From positions 1-32,767 of the forward strand of contig JAIPHQ010000001.1 of NCBI GenBank assembly GCA_021735115.1: 32,767 nt of DNA. The letters run 5' to 3'. How positions within the stretch are numbered: position 1 is the first letter of the stretch; the number at the start of each line of letters is the position of its first letter. Source of the DNA: Candidatus Omnitrophota bacterium. Lineage in GTDB: Bacteria; Omnitrophota; Koll11; Duberdicusellales; 4484-171. Positions 24,818 through 32,767 of the stretch are shown here, one piece after another. Made by a program: the position numbers and the translations under genes. The notes below the pieces were generated by a model. It made no database searches, was not told where the DNA came from, and worked only from the letters and a program-made list of their open reading frames with translations.

Positions 24818-25747
24818 GTTTATTTTTTCTATTCCAGTTTTGGTTACAAAATAAGCAGTAATTGACGGATCATCCTTTATAATTTTTTTTGCAAATTCTT
24901 TTCCATTTATAAAAAAAGTTGTTGCTAGTACATCTGCTTTCATACATTTTTTTGCAATAACTGTTACCCCTAAAAATTTTTTATCAATTGGATATCCAGT
25001 CCGAGGATCAATAATATGAGAATAGCTTTTCCCGAATTTTTCATAAAATTGCTCATAATTACCAGAAGTTGCAACAGCAGCATCAACTACTTCTATAATT
25101 TTAATAACCCCACCTGGCCCTTTTATCCCAACTCTCCAAGGTTTTTCTTTGTTTTTACCTAAACAATACATCTCCCCTCCGGCATTAACCAAAGCGCTCT
25201 CGATGCCTAACCCTTTTAACTTTAGAATGGCCTTGTCAACCATATAGCCTTTAGCAATCCCGGAAAAATCAATAGTTAACTGATTATCATTAATTCTAAT
25301 GGTTTTTCCTACTTCATCAATTTTAATGTCATTTATATCTCCTGCATCTTGTAGCTGTGCTATTTCCTCTAAGTTAGGAAATTTACTGGTTTGGCTATCT
25401 TTGCCCCACTTTTTCCAAAAATTATATAATTTAGCTTTTGTTATATCAAAAGCGGCTTCACTCAATTTATAATATTGTTTAGCAGCCTTTATAACCTCAA
25501 TTAACTCACTTGATACCCTAAATACTTTATTTGAGTTCTTATTTAACTTATAGCTTTCTGAATTTTTTTGGTAACTATTAAAAATTGAATCTAGGCGCCT
25601 GAATTCTCGATAGACAACTTTAGCAGCACGCTTATCTGGTGATTGTACCTCTAGATAAGTACCAGATATAATAAATTTATCTTTATTTAAGGAAGGGGTA
25701 CAAGAGCTAAAAAACAAGAAAGATAAAATTATAGCTTTTTTAAGCAT
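24815..25747 (-). CDS. apbE: ApbE-family FAD:protein FMN transferase, lipoprotein
   Basis: A 310-residue exported protein. The N terminus MLKKAIILSFLFFSSC is a lipoprotein signal with the lipidated Cys at 16. The rest is an ApbE domain that transfers FMN to a Thr/Ser of flavoproteins such as RnfG or NqrB/C: FDITKAKLYNFWKKWG, IDFSGIAKGYMVDKAI, ALVNAGGEMYCLG and YSHIIDPRTGYPIDK, with the Asp/Thr metal site near VLATTFFINGK. The stop codon lies in the right end of the neighbouring MITE. No flavoprotein target gene is visible nearby. Confidence 0.95.
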   Translation of the reverse strand: MLKKAIILSFLFFSSCTPSLNKDKFIISGTYLEVQSPDKRAAKVVYREFRRLDSIFNSYQKNSESYKLNKNSNKVFRVSSELIEVIKAAKQYYKLSEAAFDITKAKLYNFWKKWGKDSQTSKFPNLEEIAQLQDAGDINDIKIDEVGKTIRINDNQLTIDFSGIAKGYMVDKAILKLKGLGIESALVNAGGEMYCLGKNKEKPWRVGIKGPGGVIKIIEVVDAAVATSGNYEQFYEKFGKSYSHIIDPRTGYPIDKKFLGVTVIAKKCMKADVLATTFFINGKEFAKKIIKDDPSITAYFVTKTGIEKIN

Positions 25748-25766
25748 TTATATTTTTTAATTAACC

Positions 25767-26198
25767 TTAATGCTTTTTGGTAAAAGTAGCTACAACTTTA
25801 TTAGTTATGCCACCTCGGCAACTAAATTCTGCGGTTATTTCTATTTTGCGGGGATTTAATACCTTTTTTAAGTCTTTCATAATTTTATTTACTAGGTGTT
25901 CATTGTAAATTTTTACATTACGAAAAGCATAAATATAGTATTTTAAAGACTTTAATTCAATTAATTTTTTATAAGGCGTATAACGTATTGTCAAACAAGC
26001 AAAATCAGGAAGATCAGAATAAGGACAAACACAACTAAATTCTTGTGAGCTTAATTGAACATCAATTATCTTTTTTGGATATTTATAAGGGATAGTTTGT
26101 AAAATTGAAACATCAATATCTTCTGGCAAAAAACTCCTAGATACAGTTTTTTTGGCTTTTTTTTCTAAGGGAGATATTTCTCGTTCTTCATAAATCAT
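25767..26198 (-). CDS. queF: NADPH-dependent 7-cyano-7-deazaguanine reductase
   Basis: Reduces preQ0 to preQ1 in queuosine synthesis. The thioimide-forming Cys58 and the Asp65 lie in EFSCVCPYSDLPDFA, and the QueF motif follows as ELKSLKYYIYAFRNVKIYNEH (residues 81-101). At 143 aa it is the short, one-domain type (YkvM-like). No other queuosine gene is in the window. A TATAAT box ends 9 bases before the ATG, so the transcript may be nearly leaderless; no ribosome site is visible. Confidence 0.95.
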   Translation of the reverse strand: MIYEEREISPLEKKAKKTVSRSFLPEDIDVSILQTIPYKYPKKIIDVQLSSQEFSCVCPYSDLPDFACLTIRYTPYKKLIELKSLKYYIYAFRNVKIYNEHLVNKIMKDLKKVLNPRKIEITAEFSCRGGITNKVVATFTKKH

Positions 26199-26206
26199 AG
26201 CGCTTT

Positions 26207-26215
26207 ATTATATCA
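26207..26215 (-). promoter_or_regulatory. Possible extended -10 promoter for queF
   Basis: Minus strand TGATATAAT (26207-26215) combines a TGn extension with a perfect TATAAT. No clear -35 box is present at 16-18 bases. The expected start near 26200 is only about two bases from the queF ATG (26198). The remainder of the 71-bp recO-queF gap has only a short GAGATAATCTC palindrome (26246-26256). Confidence 0.4.
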
Positions 26216-26269
26216 AAAATTTAAAACTACTAAAGCCTTTTATTGGAGATAATCTCTAAATGACAAGTC

Positions 26270-27040
26270 TTAAGATTGAGATAATAATTCAGGTTTTATG
26301 GCTAAGGAGGCTGGAAATAACAAATTATTTTGGAACAAATTTCCTAAATCAAAATGATAAGCTAAAAATCTTTGAATAATTTGTAATATTTCATTTTGAG
26401 AACGTAAGCTTAACTGAAGGCGGCTGGCTGCTGCAATTGAGTTATTTTGAATGTAACTAAATGTTTTAGAGGCTTCTTTACTTATACTTTTATAATCCTG
26501 ATAACTTTTGCAACATCTAGCGCAAATAAGCCCTCCTTTTTTAGTGCTAAAAAAACGGGGTCCTCTAATTAACTGTTGACAAATTATACAATGATTAAAT
26601 TCTGGTTTAACTCCAGCTAGAGTTAAAAATTTAATCAAAAAAAGATAAAAGGCCTTAATGTGATCTTTTTCAATTAAACGAATACAATGGAAGGTAAGGT
26701 TAAAAATATACCTATTTTTATCCCAAAGCTGCATAGTTTTATCTAATAAATTTAAGAAAAATCCTGCTACCGCTGCTTTTTCTAAGTTATTTCTTAAATA
26801 AGAAAATTCGCTAATAAGTTCTGCTTGCGAGACTAACCAAATTTCACTATCTTTAGGATAAAATATAAATTCATTTAAACTAAAAATATCTAAAGGAGTA
26901 GAAAACTCTTTTTTTTGTCGATAGAATCCTTTAAAAATTCCTTGAACTTTGCCAAATTTATGTAAATAGAGAGTTGCAATTATACTTGTTTCTCTAAAAT
27001 TAAATCTTTTTAACACAAAACCTATATCTTTTTTAATCAT
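26270..27040 (-). CDS. recO: DNA repair protein RecO
   Basis: Mediator that loads RecA on SSB-coated gaps with RecR. The N-terminal OB fold is seen as GFVLKRFNFRETSIIATLYLHKFGKVQGIFKGFYR; the C-terminal half has a zinc site CIICQ (with Cys pair) and CARCC. The 256-residue length is typical. It begins 2 bp after ybeY, in the conserved phoH-pgpH-ybeY-recO neighbourhood where era often sits; era is absent here. Confidence 0.93.
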   Translation of the reverse strand: MIKKDIGFVLKRFNFRETSIIATLYLHKFGKVQGIFKGFYRQKKEFSTPLDIFSLNEFIFYPKDSEIWLVSQAELISEFSYLRNNLEKAAVAGFFLNLLDKTMQLWDKNRYIFNLTFHCIRLIEKDHIKAFYLFLIKFLTLAGVKPEFNHCIICQQLIRGPRFFSTKKGGLICARCCKSYQDYKSISKEASKTFSYIQNNSIAAASRLQLSLRSQNEILQIIQRFLAYHFDLGNLFQNNLLFPASLAIKPELLSQS

Positions 27041-27042
27041 AG

Positions 27043-27468
27043 TTATAGTTTTATTTTTTTAAACTTAGAAAAAATTTCTTGCTGTTTTTGCTCCATTTCT
27101 TCCCTTTGTTTAGACGTTTGATCTTTAAAACCAATAAGATGCAGTATGCCGTGGATGATATAAAGCAATAGTTCTTTTTGCCAATTAAGTTTTAATTCTT
27201 TTGCAGTGAGGACCGCTTCCTCTACAGAAACAACGACCTCACCTAAATAATTTGGTTCCATATCATCAGCTAAAGGAAAAGAAATAACGTCGGTAGCAGT
27301 ATTCTTTTTAAAATAGTTATAATTTAATTCCATTATGAATTGATTATCGCAAAAAACAAAAGAAGCTTTTTTTTCTTCTATTATCAAATAAGAAAATATT
27401 TGTTTTAAATATTTTCTTAATCTTTGCATATCTATTCTTTTAATTTTTTGTCGATTAGATATTTCCAT
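27043..27468 (-). CDS. ybeY: Endoribonuclease YbeY (rRNA maturation factor)
   Basis: Metal-dependent RNase for 16S rRNA 3'-end maturation and ribosome quality control. The metal motif reads HGILHLIGFKDQ; the third ligand of the usual HGxLHLxGYDH is Asp rather than His, a form I recall from other phyla. TDVISFPL is also diagnostic. I chose ATG at 27468 (141 aa); the longer frame would start at a TTG (27492) lying inside a GTAGGGGC palindrome. No clear ribosome site is present. Follows pgpH and precedes recO. Confidence 0.93.
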   Translation of the reverse strand: MEISNRQKIKRIDMQRLRKYLKQIFSYLIIEEKKASFVFCDNQFIMELNYNYFKKNTATDVISFPLADDMEPNYLGEVVVSVEEAVLTAKELKLNWQKELLLYIIHGILHLIGFKDQTSKQREEMEQKQQEIFSKFKKIKL

Positions 27469-27475
27469 GCAGAAT

Positions 27476-27501
27476 GTAGGGGCATATTGCAATGTGCCCC
27501 C
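27476..27501. repeat. GTAGGGGC-type REP-like palindrome
   Basis: GTAG GGGCA-T-ATTGCAAT-G-TGCCCC: the six-base arms GGGGCA/TGCCCC (27479-27484, 27495-27500) enclose the perfect palindrome ATTGCAAT. It fills the gap between pgpH and ybeY. GTAG followed by a hairpin is the general layout of REP units handled by RAYT transposases; the family assignment is from memory. Confidence 0.7.
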
Positions 27502-27509
27502 ATGTTTAT

Positions 27510-28868
27510 TTAAACATTTTTCTTGTCTTTGGGATAATTAATTCTGGTATGAAATGTTGCATTTAATATGCGAATAAAGCTTTGAGTAATTTTTTCTAAA
27601 TCTTTTAAGGTAAGATTGCTTTCATCTAGTTCACCTTCCATAAACCGCTTTCGTACAACCTCTCTAATCATCTCCTCTATCCGAGCCGGATTCGGCTCAG
27701 AAACAGTACGTGAGATAGCCTCAACTGAATCAGCTAAAGCAACAATAGCAATTTCTTTAGATTGAGGCTTAGGGCCTGGATATTTATATTCTTCCTCGTG
27801 TTTACTGCCTGGATCAACTTCTTTTGCCCGATGATAAAAATAATAGACTAAAGTTTTCCCATGGTGCTGACGAATAAAATTAATTATTTGTGGATTAATA
27901 TGATATCTCTTTGCTAATTCAACTCCCTCTTTAACATGATTGAAAATAATTAATTTACTCATTGAAGGCTTTAATTTTTTATGCATATCTTTATAGTTTA
28001 CTAAATTTTCAACAAAATATTGAGGCTTAACCAACTTTCCGATATCATGATAATAAGCCCCTACCCTAGCCAGAAGTGAATTAACTCCAATAGCTTCTGC
28101 TGCCGCCTCACTGAGATTAGCCATAACTAAAGAATGTTGATAAGTTCCAGGAGCTTCAAGTATTAAACGCCTCATCAAAGGATGATTAAAATCGGAAAGC
28201 TCAAGCAAAGAAATATTGGTAAGAACTTTGAATATAAATTCAAAAATTGGAAGTATTCCTAAGACAATAATTGAGGACAAAATACCATTAATCAAACATA
28301 TCTTAAGTAAACCTAAGTCTGGCGTAGAAAAAATTAAAAAACCATTTTTGCTCTCCAAAATATAAGCCATAATAAATTGCACAACTCCAGCTAGAAACCC
28401 CGCTTGAATTACTTGAAATCGGCGTCTAATCCGAAAACTAAATAATGAAGCAATAATTGAAGCTATAAATAAACTTAGAGTTACGCTGAAGCTTCTATCA
28501 GAAACCTCACCAGCTAAAACGGCAATAAAAAGAGAAAAAACAAATGATAATTCTAAATTTTCAAATAATAGAGTAATCAAAATAGCAAAACCTATAGCTG
28601 CTATACCATAAGCAGATATTTTAAATATTATCGTAGTAAGTACCGGTATAGAAATCGCGATTATAGCAAGAATAGACAAGTCTAGAAGAGATGGTAAATT
28701 ATCTGGCTTGCGAAAAAATTGTAAATAGCTAAATAAAACTGCAATCAAGGCAAGTAAGGAAAAACTAATAGAATAAAGAAAAAAAATAAAGATTGCAATT
28801 AAAAAGAAGCTACAGCCGATTATTGCATTCTTTAATTTTATTTTATTTTTGCCTAATAAAATATCCAT
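27510..28868 (-). CDS. Short PgpH-type membrane HD phosphohydrolase
   Basis: A 452-residue membrane protein: about seven hydrophobic segments between residues 14 and 220, then a cytosolic HD domain with LLELSDFNHPLMRRL, TYQHSLVMANL (His245) and YYHDIGK (His274-Asp275). These are the signatures of the PgpH/YqfF family, which degrades c-di-AMP. Classical members are about 700 aa with a large 7TMR-HDED extracellular domain between the first two membrane segments; that domain is absent here. No frame break is seen. Placed between phoH and ybeY, as in Firmicutes. The substrate is inferred from family and synteny. Confidence 0.9.
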   Translation of the reverse strand: MDILLGKNKIKLKNAIIGCSFFLIAIFIFFLYSISFSLLALIAVLFSYLQFFRKPDNLPSLLDLSILAIIAISIPVLTTIIFKISAYGIAAIGFAILITLLFENLELSFVFSLFIAVLAGEVSDRSFSVTLSLFIASIIASLFSFRIRRRFQVIQAGFLAGVVQFIMAYILESKNGFLIFSTPDLGLLKICLINGILSSIIVLGILPIFEFIFKVLTNISLLELSDFNHPLMRRLILEAPGTYQHSLVMANLSEAAAEAIGVNSLLARVGAYYHDIGKLVKPQYFVENLVNYKDMHKKLKPSMSKLIIFNHVKEGVELAKRYHINPQIINFIRQHHGKTLVYYFYHRAKEVDPGSKHEEEYKYPGPKPQSKEIAIVALADSVEAISRTVSEPNPARIEEMIREVVRKRFMEGELDESNLTLKDLEKITQSFIRILNATFHTRINYPKDKKNV

Positions 28869-28871
28869 TTT

Positions 28872-29837
28872 TTAAAGTTTACTCTCGTAGAAGGTTTCAT
28901 AGGCTTGAATTATTTTTTGAATCAAAGGATGCCTTACTACATCTTTTCCTTCTAATTCAACAAACTCTATGCCTTCAATTTTTTTTAATATACTTTTAGC
29001 CTCTAATAAACCGGTAGGTTTTCCTCCAGGCAAATCACTTTGAGTAATATCGCCAGTAATCACTGTTTTTGAGTCAAACCCTAATCGAGTTAAAAACATC
29101 CTTAGTTGTTCTGAAGTACAATTTTGTGCTTCATCTAAAATCACAAAAGCATTATTAAGGCTTCTGCCTCTCATATAAGCCAAAGGAGCTATCTCTATTA
29201 TTCCTGTCTCAAGATACTCTTCTATAACTTCAACATCCATCATATCATATAACGCATCATATAAAGGGCGTAGGTAAGGATTGAGCTTATCTTGCATGCT
29301 TCCAGGTAAATACCCCAAAGATTCACCGGCTTCAATAGCAGGACGAGTAAGAATAATTCTCCGTACTTTTTTTTCTAATAAATAATTTACAGCCATCGCC
29401 ATGGCCAAATAAGTCTTACCGGTCCCAGCAGGACCAGTTCCAATGACAATATCGCTTTGATTAATTGATGCAATATAATTAGCTTGGCCTTTTGTTTTGG
29501 GAAAGACTGTTTCTTTGCTCCCAGAGAATACTTTTATTCCATCTTCAGTTGTATTTTTATTTAACGTTTTAAAAAAAGGGAGAGGTTCTTCAGAATGGAG
29601 AAAGCTAACCAACTCTTTTTGGGAAAAAATAAATCCTTCTTGGGTTAATTTAATGATTTTATCAAGTTGGATTAAAGCCTTTTCCAAATTTGATTTTTTC
29701 CCTTCAATGGCTATACCCTGAGGGATTAAACAAATAGAAACATCTAATTCTTTTTCTAATGTCTTTAGATTCTTATCCTGGGGACCAAAAATAAACTTAA
29801 GCTTAGACGAATCATCTATGAGAATTGTTTTACGCAT
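28872..29837 (-). CDS. phoH: PhoH-like ATPase
   Basis: A 321-residue cytosolic ATPase of the PhoH/PhoL family, linked in other bacteria to RNA handling with YbeY. An N-terminal KH-like segment (to about residue 65) precedes the ATPase: Walker A GPAGTGKT at 135-142, RPAIEAGESLGYLPG, and Walker B VILDEAQNC; a late TGDITQSDLP is the arginine/sensor region. It precedes pgpH by 3 bp and belongs to the phoH-pgpH-ybeY cluster. Confidence 0.96.
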   Translation of the reverse strand: MRKTILIDDSSKLKFIFGPQDKNLKTLEKELDVSICLIPQGIAIEGKKSNLEKALIQLDKIIKLTQEGFIFSQKELVSFLHSEEPLPFFKTLNKNTTEDGIKVFSGSKETVFPKTKGQANYIASINQSDIVIGTGPAGTGKTYLAMAMAVNYLLEKKVRRIILTRPAIEAGESLGYLPGSMQDKLNPYLRPLYDALYDMMDVEVIEEYLETGIIEIAPLAYMRGRSLNNAFVILDEAQNCTSEQLRMFLTRLGFDSKTVITGDITQSDLPGGKPTGLLEAKSILKKIEGIEFVELEGKDVVRHPLIQKIIQAYETFYESKL

Positions 29838-29848
29838 ACAAAAAGATC

Positions 29849-30367
29849 TTATTTTATAACAGGTACTTTAATCGTTTTGCCTGGATATATTTTATCCGGG
29901 CTTTTTAAAGTATCTTTATTCTCTTGATAAATAAGCTCCCATTTTTTTGTTGTACCGTAAAATTTACGCGAGATTTTTTGTAAAGTATCATTTTCTACAA
30001 TAGTATAATCTTTATACTCATATTGAGGAGATGCCATATCATATTCTTTAGTTTTTATCTGAGGAACCGTAAACTCTTCTTCCTGATAGACTTTTTCTTG
30101 ATAAAATTCTTTTTGCAGCCCATCTTCTGACTCTTTGCTATCGGCTACAACTTCTTTTGACTTAGGCCCAAACTCAAACTCTAACACCGATACTTTTCGA
30201 GTCGAACCTAACTTGCTTTCCTTTTCTGTTGCAGCAGGTTCTCCAGTTAAATAGCCTTGGTTACCTTCAACATCTGTATCTATACGTGGCTTCTCAACGG
30301 TATAAGTTCTAACTCTCATACACCCTGACAAGAATATAATCAGCAATAAAAATAATATTTTTTTCAT
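29849..30367 (-). CDS. LysM-domain lipoprotein
   Basis: A 172-residue exported lipoprotein: MKKILFLLLIIFLSGC has a lipobox with Cys16. Residues 20-118 are charged, low-complexity and rich in Glu and Lys, probably a flexible linker. The C-terminal 55 residues are a LysM domain (YTIVENDTLQKISRKFYGTTKKWELIYQ, PGKTIKVP) that binds peptidoglycan. A cell-wall-tethering or assembly role is plausible; no more can be said. It lies between aspS and phoH with 30- and 11-bp gaps. Confidence 0.9.
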   Translation of the reverse strand: MKKILFLLLIIFLSGCMRVRTYTVEKPRIDTDVEGNQGYLTGEPAATEKESKLGSTRKVSVLEFEFGPKSKEVVADSKESEDGLQKEFYQEKVYQEEEFTVPQIKTKEYDMASPQYEYKDYTIVENDTLQKISRKFYGTTKKWELIYQENKDTLKSPDKIYPGKTIKVPVIK

Positions 30368-30397
30368 TTTCGGCCTCCCTTTTAAAGCTACTTTTCT

Positions 30398-31792
30398 CTA
30401 ATCTTTTTTTTCTATTGTTTTTATTCCTAATTCATTAAGTTGATTTTCCAATACAGATGAAGGGGCTCCAGTTAAAGGAGAAACTCCTCTTTGTGTTTTT
30501 GGAAAAGCAATTATATCTCTTATACTATCAGATTTAGTTATTATAGCATATAATCTATCTAAGCCAAAGGCAATACCGGCATGAGGGGGAACTCCAAACT
30601 TAAAAGATCTCAATAAAAATCCAAACTTTTCATTTGCTTCTTTTTCAGATATTCCTAATATTTGAAAAATCTTTTTCTGAATTTCGGCTGAATGTATCCT
30701 TACCGAACCACTTCCAATTTCTTGTCCATTTAAAACAAGGTCATAAGAACGTGATTTTACTTGAGCTAAATCCTTATCATATAACTTATTAATATCCTCC
30801 TCGTTAGGAGCAGTGAAAGGATGATGCATAGATTGCCAACATTGATCTTGTTGGTTATATTCAAAAAGAGGAAAGTCAGTTACCCATAAAAATCTATAAT
30901 CAGGAGAGGTTGCTTTTTCCTTTATATCTGGTTTATCAGATTTATATTTTTCCATGGCTTCTTGGTAAGAAATTCTTGGAAAAGGAGTTTTAAGTTTTAT
31001 ACCTAAAATATTTAAAAATAGGTCTGCTAACATCATTTCAGTTAAATTTAAAACATCATCTTCTTCTAAAAAAGACGCTTCTATGTCAAGTTGGGTAAAC
31101 TCCGGTTGCCTATCTTTGCGTAGATCTTCATCGCGAAAACAACGCACTATTTGATAATATTTATCTAGGCCAGAGACCATAAGAATTTGTTTAAAAAGTT
31201 GAGGTGATTGAGGAAGAGCGTAAAATTTTTCCGGTTGTAGGCGCGATGGAACTAAAAAATCTCTCGCCCCTTCCGGAGTAGATTTAGTTAACATTGGAGT
31301 TTCTATTTCTAAAAATTCTTTTTTATTAAGAAATTCTCGTAGGCTTTGATTGAGCTTATGGCGTAAAACAAATTTTTTGGTTATTTCCGGTTTTCTTAAA
31401 TAAAGATACCTATGATATAACTTAAGTTCTTGGCTTATTTCTTTATCTTGATCTAGTTCAAAGGGTAAATCTTGACAATGACTTAAAAATTCTATATCTT
31501 CTACACACACTTCAACAAGACCAGTAGGAATATTTGGATTTTCTGTTTTAGTGGGTCTTTTATTAACTACCCCTTTTACCTTTATTACATCTTCTGATCT
31601 TATTTCTTTTGCCTTTTTATTAACTTCCTCTGGCTTGGGAAGAAATATCAACTGAGTTATTCCATATCTGTCTCTTAGGTCAACAAATATAATCTTTCCA
31701 TGATCTCGCCGCGAAGAAACCCAACCAACCAAGGTTACTTTTTCTTCTAAATTATTTTCATTTAACTGTCCGCAACTATGAGTTCTAAGCAT
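30398..31792 (-). CDS. aspS: Aspartyl-tRNA synthetase without GAD domain
   Basis: Charges tRNA-Asp (perhaps also tRNA-Asn). The sequence is of bacterial type: MLRTHSCGQL, GWVSSRRDHGKIIFVDLRD, motif 2 FRDEDLRKDRQPEFTQLDIE (219-238), FLWVTDFPLFE and motif 3 GIAFGLDRL. It is 464 aa rather than about 590: after GAD-preceding KSDKPD (284-289) the chain goes within some ten residues to FLWVTDFP, so the roughly 125-residue GAD insertion is missing while both flanks are intact. It overlaps the end of hisS by 8 bp, forming the common hisS-aspS pair. Confidence 0.97.
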   Translation of the reverse strand: MLRTHSCGQLNENNLEEKVTLVGWVSSRRDHGKIIFVDLRDRYGITQLIFLPKPEEVNKKAKEIRSEDVIKVKGVVNKRPTKTENPNIPTGLVEVCVEDIEFLSHCQDLPFELDQDKEISQELKLYHRYLYLRKPEITKKFVLRHKLNQSLREFLNKKEFLEIETPMLTKSTPEGARDFLVPSRLQPEKFYALPQSPQLFKQILMVSGLDKYYQIVRCFRDEDLRKDRQPEFTQLDIEASFLEEDDVLNLTEMMLADLFLNILGIKLKTPFPRISYQEAMEKYKSDKPDIKEKATSPDYRFLWVTDFPLFEYNQQDQCWQSMHHPFTAPNEEDINKLYDKDLAQVKSRSYDLVLNGQEIGSGSVRIHSAEIQKKIFQILGISEKEANEKFGFLLRSFKFGVPPHAGIAFGLDRLYAIITKSDSIRDIIAFPKTQRGVSPLTGAPSSVLENQLNELGIKTIEKKD

Positions 31793-32767
31793 ATTTTTTT
31801 ATTTTTCTCTTTAGAGTAGTTATTAACTGATCTAATTCCACCGTTTCTTGTTGTGATTTTCCCATATCTTTTAATATTACTTTTTTTTCCTTTAATTCTT
31901 CTTCTCCTAAAATAATAACAAAATTTGAGCCAATTTTTTGTCCATAACGCAGCTGAGCCTTTAATGATTTTTTACGGAAATCACAAGTAGAAACTATATT
32001 ACTATTTCTAAGATTAGTCAATACTGAAAATGCTTTCTCTTCTAGGCCGCTCCCAGCTCGAGCCACAAAAACTAAAGGGGAAGACTCAATCTTTATTTTA
32101 TCCAAAGCTAGCATAACCCTCTCAACTCCTAGAGCAAAACCTACCGCCGGAACATCTATACCTCCTAATTGATTAAATAAATTATTATAACGGCCTCCTG
32201 CACCTAAAGCATCTTGAGAACCTAATTGACTTGAAGTAATTTCAAAAACAGTGTTAGTATAATAATCAAGCCCTCTTACCAGATAGGGATTATATTTATA
32301 GTCAATTTGTAAATTATCTAAAACAGAAAGTAAGTTATTAAAATGATTTAAGCACTCAGGGCAAAGATAATTTTTATTTAATTTTAAAGATTTAACAATT
32401 TTTCGGCATTCTGGCCGCTTACAATCAATAACTCTTAAGGGATTTTTCTCGATTCTCTTTTGGCAATTTGTGCACAGCTGGCTTTTTTGCTTTCTAAGTT
32501 TTTCTTTGATGTGCTTTGATAATTTTTTCTTATCATCTTCACAACCCAAGCTATTTACTTGTAATTCTTTTTTAGTTAAACCTACTGAATCTACTATCTT
32601 AAGAGCCAGTGATATTACTTCCGCATCTAAATAAAAGCTATTAGAACCTATAATTTCTGCTCCAACATGATTAAACTGACGCAGGCGCCCTTTTTGAGGC
32701 CTCTCCCCTCTAAACATAGGGCCAATATAAAAAAATTTATAAAAACTATTTTTTTTATCCAATCGAT
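31785..32767 (-). CDS. hisS: Histidyl-tRNA synthetase (5' end cut by window edge)
   Basis: About 327 C-terminal residues of a class II synthetase are visible and the frame continues past the right edge, so the start is outside; the first in-frame TTG at 32762 is not a real start. Seen: motif 2 YIGPMFRGERPQKGRLRQF, the cysteine-rich region CTNC...CKRPEC...CPEC, the histidine-specific LVRGLDYYTNTVFEI, motif 3 AVGFALGVERVMLAL and the C-terminal anticodon-binding fold. It overlaps aspS. Confidence 0.97.
   Translation of the reverse strand, partial: RLDKKNSFYKFFYIGPMFRGERPQKGRLRQFNHVGAEIIGSNSFYLDAEVISLALKIVDSVGLTKKELQVNSLGCEDDKKKLSKHIKEKLRKQKSQLCTNCQKRIEKNPLRVIDCKRPECRKIVKSLKLNKNYLCPECLNHFNNLLSVLDNLQIDYKYNPYLVRGLDYYTNTVFEITSSQLGSQDALGAGGRYNNLFNQLGGIDVPAVGFALGVERVMLALDKIKIESSPLVFVARAGSGLEEKAFSVLTNLRNSNIVSTCDFRKKSLKAQLRYGQKIGSNFVIILGEEELKEKKVILKDMGKSQQETVELDQLITTLKRKIKKYA

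Noticed and set aside
26199..26269. preQ1 riboswitch before queF
   Set aside because: The short GAGATAATCTC palindrome is there, but the preQ1-I tail and preQ1-II core are not; the likely -10 box is also downstream of that palindrome.
27469..27492. N-terminal extension of YbeY from a TTG codon
   Set aside because: The TTG lies inside a REP-like palindrome and the ATG at 27468 gives the normal family start.
1..32767. tRNA, rRNA or CRISPR arrays
   Set aside because: Gaps were scanned for T-loop (GGTTCGAATCC-like) patterns and for regularly spaced repeats; none found. The gaps are too short for rRNA.

Overview
This is a gene-dense stretch of an AT-rich (roughly one third GC by eye) bacterial chromosome. 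All 34 recognised genes, two of them cut by the window edges, lie on the minus strand, so transcription runs from high to low coordinates. Two lipoproteins with lipobox signal peptides (ApbE-like and LysM), a bacterial type II fatty-acid cluster and bacterial-type tRNA synthetases indicate a bacterium. Gene order borrows from several classical clusters (phoH-pgpH-ybeY-recO; ywlC/ywlE-rpiB-glyA; yceD-rpmF-plsX-fabHDG-acpP-fabF). I cannot name the lineage from sequence alone; the repeat types and protein architectures make me lean, weakly, towards an uncultivated group such as Omnitrophota.

Layout in transcription order, right to left: hisS (partial), aspS, a LysM lipoprotein, phoH, a short PgpH-type HD protein, ybeY, recO, queF, apbE; a 237-bp gap holding a MITE-like inverted repeat and a likely promoter; panB; a gap with the best promoter of the window; the purine run purB-purL-purQ-purF-like-purM-purD-purE; then a Sua5/YwlC-LMW phosphatase fusion, rpiB, a hairpin-rich gap, glyA, dCMP deaminase, nrdR, a CCA-adding-type nucleotidyltransferase, a macro-like/Nudix fusion, recG, rsmD, coaD, a YceD/DUF177 protein, a second hairpin-containing gap, rpmF, plsX, fabH, fabD, fabG, acpP and fabF (partial).

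The genes are core metabolism and information processing: aminoacylation, ribosome maturation (YbeY, RsmD, L32), DNA repair (RecO, RecG), de novo purine synthesis, one-carbon supply (GlyA), pantothenate and CoA (PanB, CoaD), and fatty-acid/phospholipid initiation. Most neighbours overlap or are separated by under 30 bp, which argues for long co-transcribed units.

I do not see a new defence, mobile or biosynthetic gene system. The non-routine content is of two kinds. First, several of the few non-coding gaps carry small repeats of apparently different families: two related multi-hairpin elements before rpmF and glyA with compensatory base changes, a MITE with 23-bp inverted ends beside panB, a GTAGGGGC palindrome before ybeY, and GTCCAAA heptamer tandems at the edges of fabD and purD. 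Second, several proteins have unusual architectures: a PurF-like protein without the glutaminase cysteine, PurL with two PurS-like repeats, AspRS without the GAD insertion, PgpH without its extracellular domain, a Sua5-phosphatase fusion and a probable degenerate macro domain fused to Nudix.
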